Assembly (NCBI RefSeq): GCF_029227915.1
Contig: NC_079879.1
Location: forward strand, 34,230,501 to 34,294,500
DNA: 64,000 bases
From: Hydractinia symbiolongicarpus
Taxonomy: Eukaryota; Cnidaria; Hydrozoa; Anthoathecata; Hydractiniidae
Reading direction: 5' to 3'
Shown in pieces: positions 50,401 to 61,993 of this stretch (positions are counted from its first letter, which is position 1; each line of letters starts with the position of its first letter). Both the position numbers and the translations under genes were made by a program. The notes beneath the pieces are model-generated. The model saw nothing but the letters and a program-made list of their open reading frames with translations, was not told where the DNA came from and did not search any database.

Positions 50401-53400
50401 GTAACTGATCAGTGAGGATGCAGGGATAGTCATAGTTTTTACCAAAAACAAGCTGGTTTGGTGAAAATCCATTGTTGTTTGATAAAGAATTCTTGGCACT
50501 AATAGCCCAGAAAAGTGCTTGATTAGGTGTACATTTCGTATCCTCTATAATCTTACTCAGCATTTCCTTAGTGATACCTGTTGATATTGCGATTTGTGTT
50601 AATTCTGTTGTTATCTTTCAGTAACCAATACAATAGTATTAGAGACTGGTGAAGCCTTCAAGTTACCTCATCAAGGTAAGAATCATTTAACAATGGTAGC
50701 AGAGTTAAAAGGTACAGATCAACTGGCCTGGTATTTATGATCATTGTGCGAGTGACATTTGAGTTGAAAGAAAGCAATTGAAGGCACAAAACCCGGATGT
50801 GTTCCTTGAGGTAAGAGAGATAACTTTTCCTTTTGTTGGCTATTTGTTGACACGTATGTGTGCAAACCAATTGGTGAAGTGGTTTGTGAACAATGGCAAC
50901 AACAACATTGAAGGCTCCACCAGCGTTTGAAGAGGATGATGACTATAGAAGTTGGAAGAACGATTTGGAGATCTGGCAGATGTTTACAGAACTACCAAAG
51001 AAAAAGCAAGGTCCAGCTGTATACCTGTCACTGACTGGTCGGACACGGGAGGCAGTACGCGACCTGACACCTGCAGAAGTTGGATCAGATGATGGTTTGG
51101 GCAAGATTATATCTAAGCTAGATTCAATATATTTGAAAGATGAAAGCACAAGAGCATTTATTGCTTTTAAAGAGTTTTATGTTTGAGAAGCTCTACAATA
51201 AGATATCCAAATATGATATGGCATTGCCTGAAGCTGTCAGGGCATATTTTCTTCTCACAGCTGCGAATATGTCTGAAGAAAATGAAAAACTGGCTCGTAC
51301 AACTTGTGCAGAACTCAAGTATAAGAATATGAAGGACACAATCATGAAGATATTTGGAGAACTGAACACAGCAGAAGACGCTGCACATTTGGGAGCTCTT
51401 CCTGTGAAACAGAAATGCTTTTATGGAAATCTTCATGCTGATACCAAGGACAGCTTGTCAAGGAATACACGTTCAAGAACGAATCCTGTTGATAAGGATG
51501 GGAAACTCATGAGGTGCCATGAATGTGAATCAACAAGACATTTTGCTAACAAATGTCCTCATAGAAATCAAGAGCAAAAAGGTTTCAGATCACGGAACAA
51601 TAGACCTACAGAAAAGAGACAAGATGTAAATGAGATCCATATCACCCTTTTTGCTCAGAAGACAGATTTGGTTTTGCCTTCTTCTGTGACCTCCAATTTT
51701 TGTATTGCTTGCAGTATAGCCCTTAAAGTAGCTGGGCAATCCCTTGCATTGCTTCTCCACAAATTTTTTATTTATGTGATCATGATTGCAATCTATGGTC
51801 CAGAGAGCATTAGTTACACTGTCGATTAAATGCTCAACATTATTAAAGCTCGCTTTTGGAAGTGAATGACCATGCAATAAGTTGGCAATGTCATTCCAAA
51901 GCTCTTCCTTTTTGTTCTTAGCAACTTTTTTTCTACAAGTTTTCGCTTATTGGCGCTATTCATCAAGACACCAAATGCATTACACTCGTTTCTGACTTCT
52001 TTTATTGTCACGGTTTTTACTACAACAAAGTGGACTGCCTTACCACTAACCACTTGGAGTGGCATTCATACTGGCGCTAATACAGTATCTTTATTGTTTG
52101 TGTCTTATAAATATTTTAATTAGCTTGTACTGGTTTTCAGCTTGAAGCTCCTTTTCAGTCGCCACCCACATGTCTTTTAACGTACTGCTTAACGAGCACT
52201 TAAAGAAAGTTTTGGCAAGGGAGTTTTTGTAAACACAAATTTGTAAATATACACATTTTTTATAAGAAACCAAACATTATAGATATAAGAAAACTTAGAA
52301 TCGTATAGACATGCAACTTTTCTGGCTAAAATATGAAATCCAGGCTCAACCAAATGCTTGGGTTTCTTATAAAAAACGTGTAAAGCAGAAAAATCCCATT
52401 GTAACTATGCGAGTTGTGATGAAAGTATACCGAGTATTCATCTTTGACCAAGTTAACATTAAACCATTCTTTTTTTTCAACCATTATTATGAACCATGAA
52501 ACACGCAAACAAAAATAGTTATTCTTTTCTCTTATGTCTTTCGACTGCACATCTTTTAAAATAAATAATTTTTTTTCGAAACATGGTCAACATCAAATAA
52601 TTATTCATTTTACGCTGTATAAACAAGAGCCCTGGAAACAAAGTGGGAAAGAGACAAAGCAAAGAAACCACTTTGCTCAATAACGTGCAAAGATGCCAAT
52701 GCAAAAGGTAAATGGTGGATTTTGTTGTGTGTCCAAGATTGTTTGTGGATTGTTTGGTTTTTTTTTGACAAATTTATCGACTCCCCGACTCGACTTTCGC
52801 CTTTCATAGTGAGGCGGTCGGGTGACGCTAACCAATTATATTATTGAGGGTGGCCTAAACAGGACAGCCGGATTATGTACGCATGGCCTGATTTTATTTT
52901 TTTTGCCCCGATTATTATGTCGTGTTGAGCGGATTATAAACGCTGATATAATGGCTGGCCAGGCAGGCTGCCATTGGCATTTTCTTCGAAGTTTTGTGAA
53001 TGAAACATTGACAGATTATTGTTTCAGAATGATGGATTTCGTGCTTTTTTTTCTCTACAGGATAAAAACCATTTAAAACTAAGCATAGCGAAAAAAAATC
53101 TCGACATAATTCTAAATATAAACTCCTCTACACAGCTACATTTCAACATATTATACTTTGAAGTAACTAAATTTCACGGAAGTAGATTTTGGGGATGGGT
53201 GGTTGACTCATTTTTATTTTTTGTGGGAATTGAATTCTGGGGATGACCTAAATTATCTGTTTTGCAGGAATTAAGTTTGGTTAAAAGTTATTAAACTTGC
53301 GAATCCCAAAATTTAGTTTTTACGAAATTTAGTTTCATTTGAGAACAACAACAACTTTACCACAAAGGCTATTTGCTTGCCAGAAGTAATAACAAATGAT

Positions 53401-56400
53401 ATAAAAGCCAGTCAACCCTGATTATGTTTGTTCTATAAGTGACAAATAATATAAAAGTGTTGTACATAAGCCGGCCTGCCCCAATTATGTTCGTTCTATA
53501 AGTGAAAAACATTTTTAACTGTCGTACATAAGCTAGCCTGTCCTGATTATGTTGCCCTTATTATGTATTTTCTGCCCTGTTAATAAATGGGGTAAGCAGC
53601 TGTGCATAATCCGGGCAGCGTTCATAACCTGGGCAGAACAGAAACAAAATAGTTTTGTGGTTAACATCTTAACCCTGTGATGTGTTTATTTCAATGTGAA
53701 ATCTGGAATTATCTTTAAAGCCTATTTCATTATTAAAATGGTTTACAATACTTGCCGTCATCTTGTCTTGGATGTAGTTAGTGCGGCTGCTTCAAACGTT
53801 ACCATGTATTTTTTCTGTTGCTCAAAAGTTTAGTGAATATTAAGAAAACTTTGTAAAGTGAATTAAGAAACAGGATCTTTGGGGAAAGAAATGTTTGTGC
53901 TTTCTGCTTTGTAAAGTACACAAGTTTCTCGGTACCAGTGAAATTGGTAAAATGGTAGATCCTAAACGTAATGCTAAGAATATCATAAACTATGCAGTGG
54001 TGCCAGTGAACAGAGAAAGTTGGTGAGAAAAATTAAAGCATGTAATTTAGGCATTCAATTAACACGAATGATATGCGGTACCTGTGTTAAAGAAAGTGGA
54101 TTGTTTTGAATATACAATTTCAGAATTAGGATAACCACCTTTAATTTTTTATTACGGTTGGGAAAGTTGGACTTTGAACCTCTATTCTGGATATGGAAAG
54201 GCTACAAAAAATCTTAGAATGTAAAGGCTCTTTAAGAGTTTTGCAGACTTTCTTGAGGATGTTTTTGCTTATGCCTATGTGTCAGCATTGTATTTTACAA
54301 ATCTCAGGTCTTGTTTGGTTGCAAAATTATACCCAGTTCCAAAACAAGAGTTTATGTCTCACACACAAATTTTAATAAGCTCAAAATATTGTTATATTTT
54401 GTTATTATAACATTGTAGGATCATGAAAGAAAATACTATACCTAAAATGTGTATATAACGAGGCTATGTCTAAGAGATCAACCTGTATATAACAAACATT
54501 CATTTTACAATAATGAGAAAGTGTCCCATGGAGCCTATAAATCCCTATATTTAATGACAATAAAACAATCCTACGAAGTGTAAAATCACTGTATTTCATG
54601 CTATAATGATGAAAAAATGCCCACTGTAAGCAGTTGATGTCCATTCATTTAAAAATATATAGTGACTGTTACCGTTTTTAAACATAGCTTGCATGTTTCA
54701 CTGACTTTGTCATATCTTTTTGCGATGGTTCATGTACAATAATAAAATTGAAAAGAATTAAGTTCATGTGGAAACAAAATATGTGTGAAGGTTCTTGATG
54801 TATATAAGCATGAAATTGTTAAATGTATATAAACTTGTTTATATGTAAAGTAACATTCAAGCGGTACTGTAGGTGATGAATGTCTTTAATGAATTCTTTA
54901 TTTCTGATAATTCCCTTTTCTTTTTAGAACGTTTTGTATATATTATTTGCTGCGAAACAACGAGTACTGAATGCCTCTAAGTCAGAATTCGTGCTAGAAA
55001 GCAATGATAACTTGCTCTACTGCAATAGAAAATTAATCCAATTTCAAAAATCATGTATAAAAAATTAAAGCTTACCCCTTGCACAAAAGCAAGTTGGCAA
55101 TTTTTTTTAAAAAAATGGTGATCAGTTTTTGACTTAAAGTCTTGATAATTATGTACCTTATTGTAGGCTTATGAAGTTATCTTTACCTTTAGTTTTTGTG
55201 AAAGTCTTCAGGATTAGCAGTTGTGTGCAAGTCCTCCATTGGATTGAACATAGTTTACACGAATGTGTACATATGTATAATAATATATATATAATAATCG
55301 AATTTGAATCAGCCTGTCTTAACGTGGTGTATCTTACCAGTTGTTGTTCATCTGGTATCTGGAATAGAAATTTAATAGATGTAAGAACCAGAGATTTTCA
55401 CATGGTCATAAGGTGATCCTTCGTTCTGTTGTAAAAAGTTCTTAAAATCCTAGACATCATGTTTTTACTGTCATTTACTACTTTCAATATGTGGGAATGA
55501 AAGGAGCAGTTGGTGGATAATATGACACCAAGATCTTTCAGTTCCTCATGCTCTGTGATGATGGATCCAGAGGGGGAAAGATACAATGTGCAATTTTTCA
55601 GGGTGTCGTTCGTGCCATAACGCATGACCTCAAACTTTAGATCATTAAATTTCATGTTTGCATCTTCTGCCCATTCATAAATTTTCTGAAGGTCACTTTT
55701 GCAACTTGCCCATGTCCCTGAGAGAGTCGATGCCTTGTGTCAACAATACTGTCACTGACATTTGAGTCTATATCTCCAAGGAGAATGATGTTGGTCCAAG
55801 CATACTACCTTGGGGTACGTCTGAAATAATAGCAACAGGACATGATTCCATTCCATTGACAATGACTGATTGGGTGCGATATGTTAATTAATGCATGGCA
55901 TCGTGTATTAGAAAAAACGAGGTGCTGTTCTAAGGGTACATCAAGGTATATGTAGTGATGTAAATTATGTTTTCACCTATCCAGTTTGACATTTTCAATA
56001 TATATTTACATGAATATTAACCGTTACCCTTTTGATTCGTAGTTGATTGTATTGAACCCACTAGCTAGGCCATAGGTGATCAAACTACATGTTACCAGAG
56101 TGCTGAATGCCCCATTGGACCTCTATGTACATATATTTTTAATAATATTTTCTTTATACATGTTCTAAAGATTATCCCTGTGAAGTGTTAAAATATTTTC
56201 AAGGTTATCCCAGCAGCTAGCAACGCACTGGGAACTGCAATTAACATGATCAAAAACAAAAAAACAAAATTATAAAAAAAATTCAAAAAAATCCTCTCTT
56301 TTTTATTTTTCTTCTCTACAATGACAGATAATAACTTATTTTCACTAACTTGCTTTTAATAATTAGATTAGTGGTTATAGCTCTCCTGCTCTGTGCGGGA

Positions 56401-59400
56401 GACTGGGTTTCGATTCCTCTTGACGGTGATTCAACATGGGCGAGTAAATGTTACCATAGCCTCGCGTTAACCCAAGCCATGTAAAAGAAATTGGGGAGAT
56501 GGCACACTGTGTGGGCCGCGGGTCCTGATTTGGTCTGCGTAGCTCAAAATGAGCATTAAATACTCTAGGACTCCATCTAAGCCATGGCCCTTCCTGGAAA
56601 AAATAGACAGGGTATATCCCTCGATATTTATGAGGCTAGCCATGTAAAATATGCACATCTATCTATCTAACCAAAAAAATCATGCTTATTACATTAAAAA
56701 ATCCTATCAAATTGTTTTTGATATTTTGTCTATTCGACAACTGAATGGTCTAGGTCTAGATTTATTAAAAATTAAAGCCTTTTTGAATTTTCTTATGAAA
56801 ATTTTAACAGATTTTTATATTTGAATAACAATTTATTATGTCAGACATTGTTAGTGACCTATGGTCAAATACAAGGTAGGTAATTGTCTTGCTAGTTTAA
56901 GCAAAAAATTTATTTCAGATCATTTCAATGTTTTATAAACAATATTGTTTCCCTGTATTATTTTCAGGGGGGTTATTTAGATTCCTTAAAAATCAACATG
57001 TGCTTTATGTGTTTAGAATGCATTGAGAAATTAAAGCAACTGCAAGGTTTGGCTATTGAATGTCCATCATGTTTGACAATTACGACCATACCCTCGCAAG
57101 GTGTGGATTATCTGCCAAAAGATTATAATGTTCTTGGAATAATTGAAGGCTCGAAAACTTATGAACAGTGTAAACACTGTAAAAAGTTGACGTATCCACC
57201 AAAATCTGCAACGCTGCATTGCAGTGATTGCCGAGATGTTTACTGTGGTTCTTGTAGTGACAAAATGCATTTGAAAGTGGAAAATCAAGATCACGTTATT
57301 CGTTTGGCAAATTCGTTCGATGACATGAAGTTAATAAGAAGTACTTCAAGAAAAGAAAGCAGCTCCATGAAAAGTGTGTCCCCTTTTGACGAGAAGCGAC
57401 AGTTGAGAAGACAGCTTTCAATGAACTCGGGTAGGTTTTTTTCCTACCTTTTTACTTTTCTACATTTGTTTGTGCTTTATTGTACCTTGGACAGGCGGTG
57501 TTAGGGTGGACTTTTGTGGGTGGAATAAGCATAGACTTCTGTGGGCGGAATTAGCGATTTGATAACTGGTGTTTTATATAAAACCAAACAATAAAAAAAC
57601 AATTGGACGGATTAATTTTGCCAAGTGGACCCTGAGGTTTTTGTGTGAATTGAATTTTGCAAATTAGCGTGTATTAATTTTGGCGGACGCCATATGCACC
57701 ATATTTAGCGTAAATGTAATTGCACTGATGACGACTTACGATATCTTTTGAGTGGACTAATTTTTTCAAATTCGTATTCGGAAGAGTCGCCCTCATCACA
57801 ATCGTTAACATTTGGGCTATTTTGTGCTGAGCAGGACAGATGTTGATATGGCCCTCATCAATTTTTTAGAGTCGGCGTTGGATTGAGTGACATGATAAGA
57901 GAAAGTCATAAAGCTTGCTCTGTCTCCTCTTTAATGATTTTACAACCAACCTTGTTTCCAGTACCTTTTCTATTCACCATGGAATTCTGCATGGAATTAA
58001 TTACGCAAATTTTTTCAAAACCTCAAAAACTCAGCTGTTTATATCAATGAACAGTTTGAAATGTTTACAAATTTCTTCACAAGACAATTCATGTTACTAC
58101 AACAACCACCACAGGGGAATTTCTCTGGAATTCCCCCTTTAAACGGAACAAAATAGTAGGCACAAGTGGGATACCATGCCACAGTCTAGCTTTGTTTACA
58201 AGGAAAAAAAGCTAACCTTTCTAAAAAACCTTGTATTTACCAGGTGACTTCGTAAAGTAATTTACTACGTGTGCACATGTGTATGTATAGCCAGCTGAAC
58301 TTTAGGATTAATTATTTGTTAAAGTTAATTTTTCATATATTATATTCTTTATTCCAAGCTTTTTTCACCTTCTTTCTGCTTATCGTTTGCTTATATATTA
58401 TGCCGTTTTTTCCAAATTTTAATCCTCGCTATCAGATTGCTTGACTATGAACATTGCTTAGTAGAGTCATCCCTGCTGCTGACACCAGCATACTGAAACC
58501 TACATGGCTATATACCACCACATATTATCTTGTCACATTTCTATAAGCAATTCCTTTATAGCATAGAAGTATAAAATCCTCTTTTCTTTTATGCCCCCAT
58601 GTTTATAGCAACTGGATTAGAAAAATTGTCAATTTCAGTTCTGTAAGAAATAAGCAAAAGTAACAAAAAACATTTACTTACGACGACTAAATGTCACCAG
58701 GTTAAGTATTAATTTTGGTCCATTCTATATAATTTTAGTGTGTGAACAACACGGACAGGAATTGATGTTGTTTTGTCAGGTAGAACAAGTTCGATGTTGC
58801 AGTCGATGTAAATCAACTATGACCCATAAATTCCACGACTGTAACTTTATTCAAACGAATGAGGAAATCGAAAGAGCTCACATACTTGATATGCAACAAG
58901 AGGTATGCTGTTGCTTCTAAATTTTACTGGTTCGAAGCCTTAGAAAGATAATATTTTAAGTAATTAAAAGAATATTAATCATCAGAACAAACGCTAATTT
59001 TATGAAATGATAAATATTTTGCTTCATGACGCATCATTAAGTAACGCTGAAAGACAAACATAACGAACATATCCTAACCTAAATAATTTTCGCGCCTCTT
59101 CAGTTTTTAGTGTTGTTTATTTATGCGCAACTTCTAACTTAATGGAAGAAATTATTAGTGTTAAGTAAGTTTGGTGAGAATCTGATTTGGTGGATAACGA
59201 AACAACGGAATTTCTTTTATCATTCGGGCAACAGTATTAGTTTTTTATATTAATTAACAGCCGGGATAAGCAGCACATTCATTTCCTAATGGTATTGATA
59301 TAAGTAAGCGTCCTGCGAAGGGGGTCCTAGTGCATTTAAAACTAGCGTTTGGGCTATGAAAAGCGTGCAAGAACAAAAACCGCTCAACTAGACATCTGCC

Positions 59401-61993
59401 TGAAACATCAATCCTATTCTCATGCTGAATGTTAAGCAGAAAGGATCGATTGACGCTTTTATAATCTTGACATGACCCAACCCAAGACCGCTCTACCACA
59501 AAAATGTGGCGGATTTTTGTCAAAAACTTCCAGATCCGCTGAATTTTCTTTTTGGTCAAATATCTTCCCTTAAAATACACAAACTTGCAAATAATCACCT
59601 GTATTATCAAGTTTTGATTAAAAAAAATGTTTTGATTTTGCTCGCCTTAAATTCTTGCTCACCCTAATGTTCGATGTCTGTTTCGTGTAATATGTATTTT
59701 CGAAGCTCCTCTGAGCGAAAATTATCACAGAAATTAGTGGTATGGAACTAGTCATTTTTTATCTTCCTTTTTTTGTCTTTTATTAATATGTTATTCTTTT
59801 CTTCTGTTTTTGTATAGTTGGATGAGTATATTGAAAATTATAGTAAAATCAGACAGGATGTTCAGAAGATAATGGAAGCTTTGAAGAAGAATACAGTTAC
59901 GAGTAACGAAAATATAAGAAGATGTTTTCGAGAACTTCGAGCTGTTGTCGATGATGCTGAAAAAGAATTGATGAAAGAAGTTACAACAATTCATGATTTT
60001 AAGTTGGACAGACTTCGTAAACAGTGCAGGTACAAAGGAACCCTCTAATTGACCGGGAGTCTCCAAAGTATGAGTCTTAGTCAGCTGTCTTGTTAGAAGA
60101 TTTGGGTTAAATTATTACAAAAGTGTAATGTAGGTTTCGCAAATTTAACGAATTCTCGGCAAATTGTGAAAATTTGTCCTAAAGTTATCGTCGGTTTGGA
60201 AAAATAGATGCCAAAGAAAAGAAAGAAAGATCTCAGTTTTATTTGTTGTTGGGAATCACTCTTTACATCGAGGGTTTCGTTACTATAAATGTTGACAAAA
60301 AAATCCCTGCAAATTTCCTTGCACAGGACGACTCACAGGGACACAGGACAAATTTAGACGTTAATTTTACCAATTTCACGATTTTTTACTCGCAAATTAG
60401 ATACTCTTGAAAATTAGTATTTTGAAGGTAAACTCTAAATTTTTGCGCAAGAAAAATTGTTATGTGGCTATTATATAAATAATTTCGGAATTGTTTTTAG
60501 TCACATGATTGAAGTAGCCAATGCTGGTATGATTATTAGTGAAAAGTGTGGAGAAGCATGTGAATTGGAATATTTTGAAATGTTTGCTCACAAAAAGAAG
60601 TTGGAAGGTGAAATCTTGCAGGTGTGCAAAGTCATGGAGAAGTGCTGTCCTGTGGAAAATTCAGATATGTTTGTACAGTTTCCCAATCACGAAAGCATGT
60701 TAACATCGATCAAATTATGCGCGTATTTGGTAAGAGGTAAGCATGTGTGTCTGCTTTGTTTGGTTAAACGAGCAAAACATTCATACATTTCAAAAAAGTC
60801 TTGTCTCTGTCTTTTCTAATCAAAGATGTTATGGTGCTTTTCAGGATTATGTACTTTCAGCAACATAATTGTGGGAGGGAGGGAGGGGGCATCATATTTC
60901 AGATATTTTACCACCTATTTCAATTTAACACCCGCATGTAAGAAAACCCTGATAAAAACCTTCACTTCAACCTAACCCTAATTATTCAGATCGGAAAGAA
61001 ATGTTTAGTAAAATTGGGAAGTGAAAGAAAATGTATATTTCAATAAATATTTTAAACATCATAAGAAACACAAGTATGCATGTTTTAATAACCTAACCTC
61101 CTGAGTAGCATAATTTAAATAGAAAAAATTAACAAAACTAACCCTATCTATTCTATTAGAACACCACTATATTATTAACACCCTCTTCAACTATTGACTG
61201 CTTAATAAATCCTCAGTACTCCTAAAATCAGGTCACTAAGAGACTTAAAAAATTAAAATTTTCTGGAAGGAAACATTGTGGTAGGGATGTCATTTATTAT
61301 ACTCAAGAAATGCAATGCAAAGAGAAAATGCACTTCCTGCCAAAATAATTGATATGGATAAAAATGTTATTAAGAACTCGTTTTTTTTGCAGTTCCACCA
61401 CCGCCATCCAATTTTAAATGCACCCTCAACGAAGATAGTGATGTTTTGTTATCGTGGGATTTACCGAAGAATTTAAAATACACTTACTTGCCAACTTTAT
61501 ATGCTGTGTACGCCAGTGTGGGTGAGGACACAATCTTTATGATTTCTGCTTGTCCAGGAAAATATCGTTTCTATGTTAATGTTTATTTCGCTCGTTTATA
61601 TGTTAATAAATTTTTCAGTCGATTTTTGAATCAGAACTTTACCAAAATAAACCAAATGAAAATCTGTAGCTGCGTGATTTTTGAAAATTAGGCTTCCTAC
61701 GTGGAATTCAAACTTTTATTGTTTGACTTTTTATTTCATTAAAATAAAACAGAGACTTCGATATTTTTCTATTATAGTCATATTTTCATATTCTGGTTTC
61801 AGGAGAAAACGACACATTTTTGCAAATACAGAAAGTAAGCCAAAAGAATTATGTAGTACCCTCGTCTCATTCTTCACTTGTGGATAAAAACCTAGTGCAG
61901 TTTCAGGTAGCAGCTATCAACATTATCGGCGAAAGTCCACCTTGCTTTCCGTTGTGTATTCGATTGGTGAAAACGAGAGAACTGGAGGATTAA
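44436..61993 (+). CDS. TRIM/RBCC protein: RING, B-box 1, B-box 2, coiled coil, FN3 (484 aa predicted)
   Basis: Seven exons, every phase consistent: 44436-44544, 57017-57430, 58739-58902, 59818-60029, 60501-60736, 61393-61521, 61803-61993; total 1,455 bases including TAA. The RING starts CKLCYDKY and continues LQCNHIFCTECIEKL, created exactly by joining exons 1 and 2, and ends IECPSC. B-box 1 is CKHCKKL to CSDCRDVYCGSC. B-box 2 is CEQHGQELMLFC to CCSRCKSTMTHKFHDC. A coiled coil fills exons 4-5 (LDEYIENYSKIRQDVQKIME). FN3 is in exons 6-7 (PPPPSNFKCTL, LLSWDLP, FQVAAINIIGESPP). TRIM proteins are usually E3 ubiquitin ligases. Ending at FN3 without a SPRY domain matches the TRIM42-like (class III) layout, but orthology is not claimed. 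ATG 44436 is the first in-frame ATG. AATAAA at 62092 follows the stop by about 100 bases. Confidence 0.9.
45308..45329. repeat. TAA microsatellite
   Basis: Seven to eight tandem TAA units in TRIM intron 1. Confidence 0.85.
45764..47400 (-). pseudogene. DDE transposase-like element with C-terminal PHD finger (decayed)
   Basis: Read on the minus strand: LKEKGMDVLMPSG (about 47390-47350), AKVQQRQISKDHEDSHYMNA (to about 47200), an apparent intron (donor gtaagt at about 47200, acceptor ttttag at about 47094), LREWVVANK, then MVFMDDKAKFPVGEPGCPEA, LCLFTDGGPDH (about 46700), CAVCGKDRCIF (about 46470), and finally a PHD-like finger CSICNSEDPP...CDICKLWAHLVC...WLCKEHV ending at TAA 45764. The two acidic motifs (DDK and TDGGPDH) suggest an RNase H-fold DDE domain, as in repeated transposase-like proteins of invertebrate genomes; the family name is not known to me. 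Stops and frameshifts (for example TAA at about 47335) show it is dead. Confidence 0.65.
47814..47839 (-). promoter_or_regulatory. Copia polypurine tract and start of 3' LTR
   Basis: On the minus strand AAATAGAGGGAGAT runs straight into TGTTAATC. A purine tract followed by TG is the plus-strand priming site and LTR start of Copia elements. The LTR would run toward lower coordinates; its end is somewhere before about 47640. Confidence 0.6.
48120..50565 (-). pseudogene. Copia pol remnant (integrase, reverse transcriptase, RNase H)
   Basis: Minus strand: integrase core end (ALFWAISAKNSLSNNNGFSP, 50563-50183); integrase C-terminal region and spacer (NWLDFKRCVSEWQPV, to 49449); reverse transcriptase in several frames (VKARLVIRGFE, HTLDVKTAF, LWKLNKVMYGL in 49440-49110, then the catalytic box HVDDFLWGG near 49030 and SKYVASMEQ); RNase H (CYTDNKSLYEAAYSTKA, 48439-48197) and the terminal ADVLTEQGA. 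Frame breaks near 50180, 49450, 49110 and 48530 make it a pseudogene, although the catalytic Asp-Asp pair is kept. Confidence 0.88.
50694..50704 (+). promoter_or_regulatory. Copia primer-binding site
   Basis: TGGTAGCAGAG differs by one base from TGGTATCAGAG, the initiator-methionine tRNA complement that primes many Copia elements. It lies 190 bases before the gag ATG, directly after a possible LTR end (...TTTAACA), as expected. Confidence 0.65.
50893..51655 (+). pseudogene. Copia gag remnant with zinc knuckle
   Basis: MATTTLKAPPAFEEDDDYRS starts an open frame at 50893 and continues KNDLEIWQMFTELPKKKQGP, with a frame change near 51180, KLYNKISKYDMALPEAVRAY and a CCHC zinc knuckle CHECESTRHFANKC near 51510-51555. 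This is the usual nucleocapsid of Copia-type Gag, which packages element RNA. Coding sense is lost after RNNRPTEKRQDVNEIH at about 51640. It lies on the opposite strand to the adjacent pol. Confidence 0.85.
51655..52080 (-). pseudogene. Probable upstream part of the DDE/PHD element, separated by a Copia insertion
   Basis: Minus-strand frames encode VVSGKAVHFVVVKTVTIKEV with CNAFGVLMNSANKRKLVEKK, then after a frameshift LLHGHSLPKASFNNVEHLID and ALWTIDCNHDHINKKF. The text is coding-like on the same strand as the DDE/PHD remnant at 45764-47400, and the Copia sequence lies exactly between them. That makes it likely to be the N-terminal part of the same element, by position only. No domain is recognised. 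The junction with the gag sequence is near 51655. Confidence 0.4.
52850..53640. repeat. Cluster of degenerate 'CC-GATTATG' repeats, possible non-autonomous DNA element
   Basis: At least six variants of a short motif: GCCGGATTATGTACGC (about 52868), CCCCGATTATTATG (52903), CCTGATTATGTTTGTTCTAT (53418), CCAATTATGTTCGTTCTAT (53481), CCTGATTATGTTG (53540), and in inverse orientation GTGCATAATCCGGGCAGCG (53603). The first and last form imperfect inverted repeats about 740 bases apart, as a MITE or foldback element might. Internal TTCTATAAGTGA is repeated twice. No ORF of note. Confidence 0.4.
53641..55397. other. TRIM intron 1, nothing recognised
   Basis: AT-rich sequence between the repeat cluster and the LINE fragment. 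Small open frames at 54193-54644 show no domain and no splice context. Confidence 0.45.
55398..55890 (-). pseudogene. LINE reverse-transcriptase fragment
   Basis: Minus strand: QSVIVNGMESC, then DVPQGSMLGPTSF (about 55820-55785), a deletion that removes the catalytic Asp box, then SDLQKIYEWAEDANMKFNDL, FEVMRYG, EELKDLGVILSTNCSFHSHI and MMSRILRTFYNRT. This is the downstream half of a non-LTR reverse transcriptase. It is a different element from the LINE at 39330 (different wording in the KDLGV...SRILRTF part). Confidence 0.78.
56366..56675 (+). mobile_element. tRNA-derived SINE, copy 2, opposite orientation to copy 1
   Basis: ATTAGATTAGTGGTTATAGC (A box), GGGTTTCGATTCCTC (degenerate B box), then the same body as the copy at 42598-43005, including CAAAATGAGCATTAAATACT, ending ATCTATCTATC. 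It lacks the first bases of the tRNA head and about 35-40 internal bases (a stretch near TTGCCGGGAGTTGTC in copy 1). No target duplication was found. It sits near the 3' end of TRIM intron 1, about 340 bases before exon 2. Confidence 0.8.

Larger units (their letters stand above)
47644..51655 (-). mobile_element. Rearranged Copia-type LTR retrotransposon
   Basis: Minus-strand order: integrase end, reverse transcriptase, RNase H, a purine-rich tract (AGAGGGAGA at about 47835-47826) and then TGTTAATC at 47823, the usual start of a Copia 3' LTR. At the other end, on the plus strand: a short LTR-like stretch (about 50590-50690), a primer-binding site and gag. The gag end is therefore inverted relative to pol. 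All reading frames are broken. The outer borders are approximate; I could not align two LTRs. Confidence 0.75.
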
